From CAVRGQ01 sp963720785 (lineage in GTDB: Bacteria; Actinomycetota; Acidimicrobiia; IMCC26256; DASPTH01): a stretch of 64,000 nucleotides of DNA. The notes beneath the pieces were generated by a model that had not been told where the DNA came from, did no database searches, and saw only the letters and a list, made by a program, of their open reading frames with translations. The position numbers were made by a program, and so were the translations under genes. Each line of letters opens with the position of its first letter. Within the stretch, counting starts at the first letter, position 1. Shown here piece after piece: positions 61,395 to 64,000 of this stretch. Where the stretch lies: assembly GCA_963720785.1 (NCBI GenBank), contig CAVRGQ010000009.1, forward strand, positions 124,001 to 188,000, read 5' to 3'.

Positions 61395-62258
61395 ATGAGC
61401 GGTGAATTGCGAGCCGGAGTGGTCGGGTTGGGGCGCATGGGACTCCCCATGACGCGGTGCCTGGTCCAGGCCGGGTTCGGCCCGACCGTCCACGACGTGC
61501 ACCCCGATGCCACCGCGGCCGCCGTCGCGCTCGGGGCCCGGGCCGTCGCCTCGGCCGCGGAGGTCGCGCGCGCCGCCGACGTCGTGTGCATCGTCGTGCT
61601 CGACCTCCCCCAGGTGGAGGCGGTGCTCTTCGGCGACGGCGGTGTCGTCGCCGGGGCCCACGAAGGTCTCGTCGTGTGCGTGTGCAGCACCATCCCCGAC
61701 GACGCGGTGGCCGGTCTCGTCGAGCGGGCCGCGGATCATGGCGTGCTGCTGATCGACACCGGCGTGGCGGGCGGCCCCCCGGGCGCCGAGACCGCGAGCC
61801 TCGTCACCATGGTCGGCGGACCCGCCGAGGTGCTCGAGCGGGCGCGGCCGGTGCTCGATGCGTTCTCGGCCGAGGTCGTGCACGCGGGCCCGCTTGGCGC
61901 CGGCATGCAGCTCAAGCTGGTGAAGAACCTGGGCAGCTACCTCGTGCTCTGCGCCGCGAACGAGACGATGCGCTTCGCCGACGCGCTCGGAATCCCCGCC
62001 GACGCGGTCAACCACGTCAACGAGTCGAGCCACATGCTCGACCAGTTCTGGACCATGACCGTGGAGCGGCCCACCAACCGCCCGCTGGCTGCCGACGCAT
62101 CGACCACCGAGGTCACGCAGGCACGCGAGCTCGCCGCCCTGTGCCGCAAGGACCTCGCCGCGATCATCGCCCTGGGCGACCGGGTGGGTGAGGACCTCCC
62201 CGCGGCGCGCCGAGCGCACGAGCTCGCGCCACGCTTCTTCCTCGCGCCCGAGGAGTAG
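61395..62258 (+). CDS. Beta-hydroxyacid dehydrogenase (3-hydroxyisobutyrate dehydrogenase family)
   Basis: A 287-residue NAD(P)-dependent enzyme. The N-terminal Rossmann motif GVVGLGRMGLPMTRCL (GxGxMG, about 8-23), DVHPDATA for the cofactor loop, CSTIPDDA, then DTGVAGGPPGAET in the substrate-binding position, and GAGMQLKLVKNL with the catalytic Lys. A hydroxyacid-to-semialdehyde oxidation is expected. It starts divergently from the five-gene operon with 24 bp between start codons. Convergent with an SMP-30 gene. Confidence 0.9.
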   Translation: MSGELRAGVVGLGRMGLPMTRCLVQAGFGPTVHDVHPDATAAAVALGARAVASAAEVARAADVVCIVVLDLPQVEAVLFGDGGVVAGAHEGLVVCVCSTIPDDAVAGLVERAADHGVLLIDTGVAGGPPGAETASLVTMVGGPAEVLERARPVLDAFSAEVVHAGPLGAGMQLKLVKNLGSYLVLCAANETMRFADALGIPADAVNHVNESSHMLDQFWTMTVERPTNRPLAADASTTEVTQARELAALCRKDLAAIIALGDRVGEDLPAARRAHELAPRFFLAPEE

Positions 62259-62268
62259 GGCCGCCCCG

Positions 62269-63144
62269 TCAGGGCCGCCCCGCGTGCGGCACGTCCACCC
62301 GCACGCTCGTCATGACGCCCCCGCCGCGTCCCGCCGTCTCCTCGGGGACGCCGCCGGGCGCAGTGGCGACGAAGAGCGTGCAACCGTCGTCGCCGCCCAG
62401 GGTGCACGCGTAGGCGGTCATCGGCATCGCGATGCGTTGCAGGATCGTGCCGCCCTCGCGCACGCGCACGACCTCGCCGGCCCCGCCACCGTGACCGACG
62501 GACGGGTTCGCCGTCCAGATCGCGCCGTCGGCGTCGAGCGTGCAGCCATCGGGCGACACCCCCTCGAGCGCGGCCCATTCGCGCCGGTCGTACAGCGCGC
62601 CGCCTTCGCCGATCGTGAACGCGGTGTAGCGACGCGCCAACGTCTCGCCGACGATCAACGTCGCGCCGTCGGGCGTGATCACGCTGCCGTTCGGGAAGAG
62701 CAGTCCGTCGGCGCCAACCCGGACCTCGCCGTCGGGCGTGACCCACGCGAGCGAAGCGGTGGTCCACTCCTCGCCGGCGTACAGGTCGAATCCGAAGTTG
62801 CCCACATATGCGGTGCCGTCGTTCGCGACGACCATGTCGTTGCACGGCCCGGCCGCGATACCGCGTAGATCGGCGTGTTCCACGAGCGTGCCGTCGGGTT
62901 CCCGGCGCAGCACGCAGCGGTCGTGCATCGACACCACCAGCAGGCGGCCGTCGGGCAACCAGCCGAGCCCGCTCGGCGAGTCGTCGAGGGTGAGGATGCG
63001 TTCCTCCGCACCGTCGGCCGAGCAGGCGAACACGCCGTGCCGGTGGAAGTCGGAGTACCAGAGGCGGCCGTCGTGCCACCGCAGTCCCTCGGCGAAGTCG
63101 ATGCCGGTGACCAGGATGCCCACGCTCGCGGTCTCGTCCTGCAT
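62269..63144 (-). CDS. SMP-30/gluconolactonase-family lactonase
   Basis: A 291-residue six-bladed propeller. AEGLRWHDGRLWYSDFHRHGVF (metal-ligand Glu), DSPSGLGWLPDGRLLVV, CNDMVVANDGTAYVGNFGFDL (Asn and Asp ligands), FPNGSVITPDGATLIVGETLA and GVSPDGCTLDADGAIWTANP (catalytic Asp region) are typical. It hydrolyses sugar- or other lactones with a divalent metal. Leaderless start at 63144, back to back with an alcohol dehydrogenase; the two suggest an alcohol-to-lactone-to-acid sequence. Confidence 0.9.
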   Translation of the reverse strand: MQDETASVGILVTGIDFAEGLRWHDGRLWYSDFHRHGVFACSADGAEERILTLDDSPSGLGWLPDGRLLVVSMHDRCVLRREPDGTLVEHADLRGIAAGPCNDMVVANDGTAYVGNFGFDLYAGEEWTTASLAWVTPDGEVRVGADGLLFPNGSVITPDGATLIVGETLARRYTAFTIGEGGALYDRREWAALEGVSPDGCTLDADGAIWTANPSVGHGGGAGEVVRVREGGTILQRIAMPMTAYACTLGGDDGCTLFVATAPGGVPEETAGRGGGVMTSVRVDVPHAGRP

Positions 63145-63151
63145 GGACCAG

Positions 63152-63157
63152 ACCGTA
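63152..63157 (-). promoter_or_regulatory. -10 element, leaderless start of the lactonase gene
   Basis: TACGGT on the minus strand, 7 nt before the ATG at 63144. Confidence 0.55.
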
Positions 63158-63163
63158 CTGGCG

Positions 63164-63169
63164 TAGAGT
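63164..63169 (+). promoter_or_regulatory. -10 element, leaderless start of the alcohol dehydrogenase gene
   Basis: TAGAGT on the plus strand, 7 nt before the ATG at 63177. Only 6 bp separate it from the divergent -10. Confidence 0.55.
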
Positions 63170-63176
63170 GCGCGCC

Positions 63177-64000
63177 ATGCGTGCTGCAGTGCTCACCGAC
63201 ACCCACGGCTTCGAGGTCGCGGAGGTGCCCGACCCGTCACCCGGCCCCGGCGAACTGGTGCTGCGCGTCGACGCGTGCGGCATCTGCGGCTCCGACATCA
63301 AGATGCGTCACCACATGCCGAGCGGCCTGGTGATGGGACACGAGTTCGCGGGCGAGATCGTCGCGTGCGGGAGCGACAGCGGCCCGTGGCGCGAGGGCCA
63401 GCGGGTCGCTTCGCTGCCGATCATCGGCTGCGGGGTGTGCCCGCCGTGCCGCGCGGGCGAGCCTGCACACTGCGTGCAGGCCGACCTCGTCGGCGTCGGC
63501 GGCAGCAGTGGCGCCTACGCGGAGTTCGTCCGGGTGAGCGCGCGGGAGACGTTCGCACTCCCCGAGGGCTTCGACCCCGAGATGGGGGCGCTCACCGAAC
63601 CGTTGGCCGTCGGACTGCACGCGGTGGCGCGGGCGCAGTTGACGCCGGGCACGCGTGTCCTCGTCGTCGGCGGTGGTCCCGTCGGCCTCGCGGTCACCGT
63701 GTGGGCGCGCCAGTTCGGCGCCGGCGAATTGGTCGTGTCCGACCCCTCGCCCGAGCGGCGCGAAGCCGCCGGCCGGTTCGGCGCCACGAGCGTGGTCGAT
63801 CCCACCAGTGGCGACATCGGCACCGGCTTCGACGTCGTGTTCGAGTGCGTCGGCATCCCGGGCATGGTCGACGTCGCCGTCGGCGCGGCCGGCCTGCACG
63901 GGCGGGTCGTCATCGCCGGCGTGTGCACGTACCCGGATCCGTTCACACCGATCTCCGCAGTGCTCAAGGAGATCACCATGGATTTCGTCGTCTACTACAC
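63177..64000 (+). CDS. Zinc-dependent medium-chain alcohol dehydrogenase (5' part)
   Basis: The first 274 codons are in the window; the gene continues past the right edge. CGICGSD (catalytic Cys), GHEFAGEI (His-Glu), structural zinc Cys residues in GCGVCPPCRAGEPAHC, EPLAVGLHAV, and the Rossmann motif VVGGGPVGLAV with VVSDPSPERR after beta2 (NAD-type Asp). This is the Tdh/sorbitol-dehydrogenase-like branch of the MDR superfamily. It would oxidise an alcohol or polyol, and with the divergent lactonase may form a short oxidative route. The substrate is not evident. Confidence 0.9.
   Translation, partial: MRAAVLTDTHGFEVAEVPDPSPGPGELVLRVDACGICGSDIKMRHHMPSGLVMGHEFAGEIVACGSDSGPWREGQRVASLPIIGCGVCPPCRAGEPAHCVQADLVGVGGSSGAYAEFVRVSARETFALPEGFDPEMGALTEPLAVGLHAVARAQLTPGTRVLVVGGGPVGLAVTVWARQFGAGELVVSDPSPERREAAGRFGATSVVDPTSGDIGTGFDVVFECVGIPGMVDVAVGAAGLHGRVVIAGVCTYPDPFTPISAVLKEITMDFVVYY

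Noticed and set aside
1..64000. CRISPR array, tRNA or rRNA genes, insertion sequences
   Set aside because: None found on reading: no regularly spaced repeats, no cloverleaf-like conserved tRNA motifs, no transposase genes. The HNH protein is of the DUF222 type, not a group II intron or restriction system.

Overview
The window is 64 kb of very GC-rich, gene-dense DNA. Its mix of genes fits a free-living actinobacterium, most likely of the Acidimicrobiia (Ilumatobacter / Microtrichales type). That mix includes F420-type (LLM-class) oxidoreductases, many CaiB/BaiF CoA-transferases and SDR enzymes, P450s, DUF222/HNH proteins, DUF2510-RDD proteins, an MftD-like flavoprotein, leaderless-type promoters and frequent GTG starts. 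The taxonomic placement is an inference. No rRNA, tRNA, CRISPR array or insertion sequence was recognised.

Layout. 1-4.4 kb (minus): a Tad/Flp pilus operon (TadC, TadB, CpaF ATPase, TadZ-like, CpaB), each gene overlapping the next by 4 bp or lying against it, with a good promoter at 4460-4488. A small MerR/excisionase-type DNA-binding gene starts divergently. 5.4-11.1 kb: a cyclase-family hydrolase, SnoaL-like proteins, SDRs, an enoyl-CoA hydratase and an LLM enzyme. 11.2-18 kb: a molybdopterin hydroxylase large subunit without its partner subunits, a TetR/P450 divergent pair, and two CoA-transferases in tandem. 18-23.4 kb: a DrrAB-type ABC exporter, a VOC protein, an SDR, and a CoA-transferase/mesaconyl-CoA-hydratase-like pair. 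23.4-28.1 kb: a D-aminoacylase-type amidohydrolase divergent from its likely IclR regulator, which has two 15-bp operators, then a PNPOx-like protein and a DUF222-HNH protein with an SOS box. 28.3-33.2 kb: a self-regulated TetR operon, an SRPBCC protein, a TauD-like dioxygenase and an SDR. 33.3-39.7 kb: a CoA-transferase divergent from a fused DUF35-thiolase, followed by a compact three-gene cassette (acyl-CoA-dehydrogenase-fold flavoprotein, soluble PhnD-like binding protein, TusA-like/di-iron fusion). I regard this cassette as the best candidate for an undescribed system. 39.7-43.6 kb: a cytochrome c lipoprotein with membrane-anchored and secreted proteins, an SDR and a CPBP protease. 43.6-52.4 kb: a thioesterase/SnoaL/SDR group, a second amidohydrolase, an LLM enzyme, a kinase-fold protein, a VOC/P450 pair and an HSL-type esterase. 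52.4-54.2 kb: two RDD membrane proteins. 54.3-61.4 kb: a five-gene minus-strand catabolic operon (MftD-like flavoprotein, double CoA-transferase, DUF35, thiolase, amidohydrolase). 61.4-64 kb: a beta-hydroxyacid dehydrogenase, an SMP-30 lactonase and a zinc alcohol dehydrogenase cut by the window end.

Together the genes look like an assortment of CoA-ester, sterol- or aromatic-type catabolic modules. Each has an activating CoA-transferase, hydratase/SDR steps, a thiolase or aldolase, and its own local regulator (IclR, TetR).

Two features run through the whole window. About fifteen genes have a TANNNT-like hexamer 6-8 nt before the start codon, which indicates leaderless transcripts. In addition, at least 18 single-base-type frame breaks occur in 14 otherwise intact genes, which looks like a base-call/assembly error problem rather than gene decay. 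For those genes the span given is the whole reconstructed gene.
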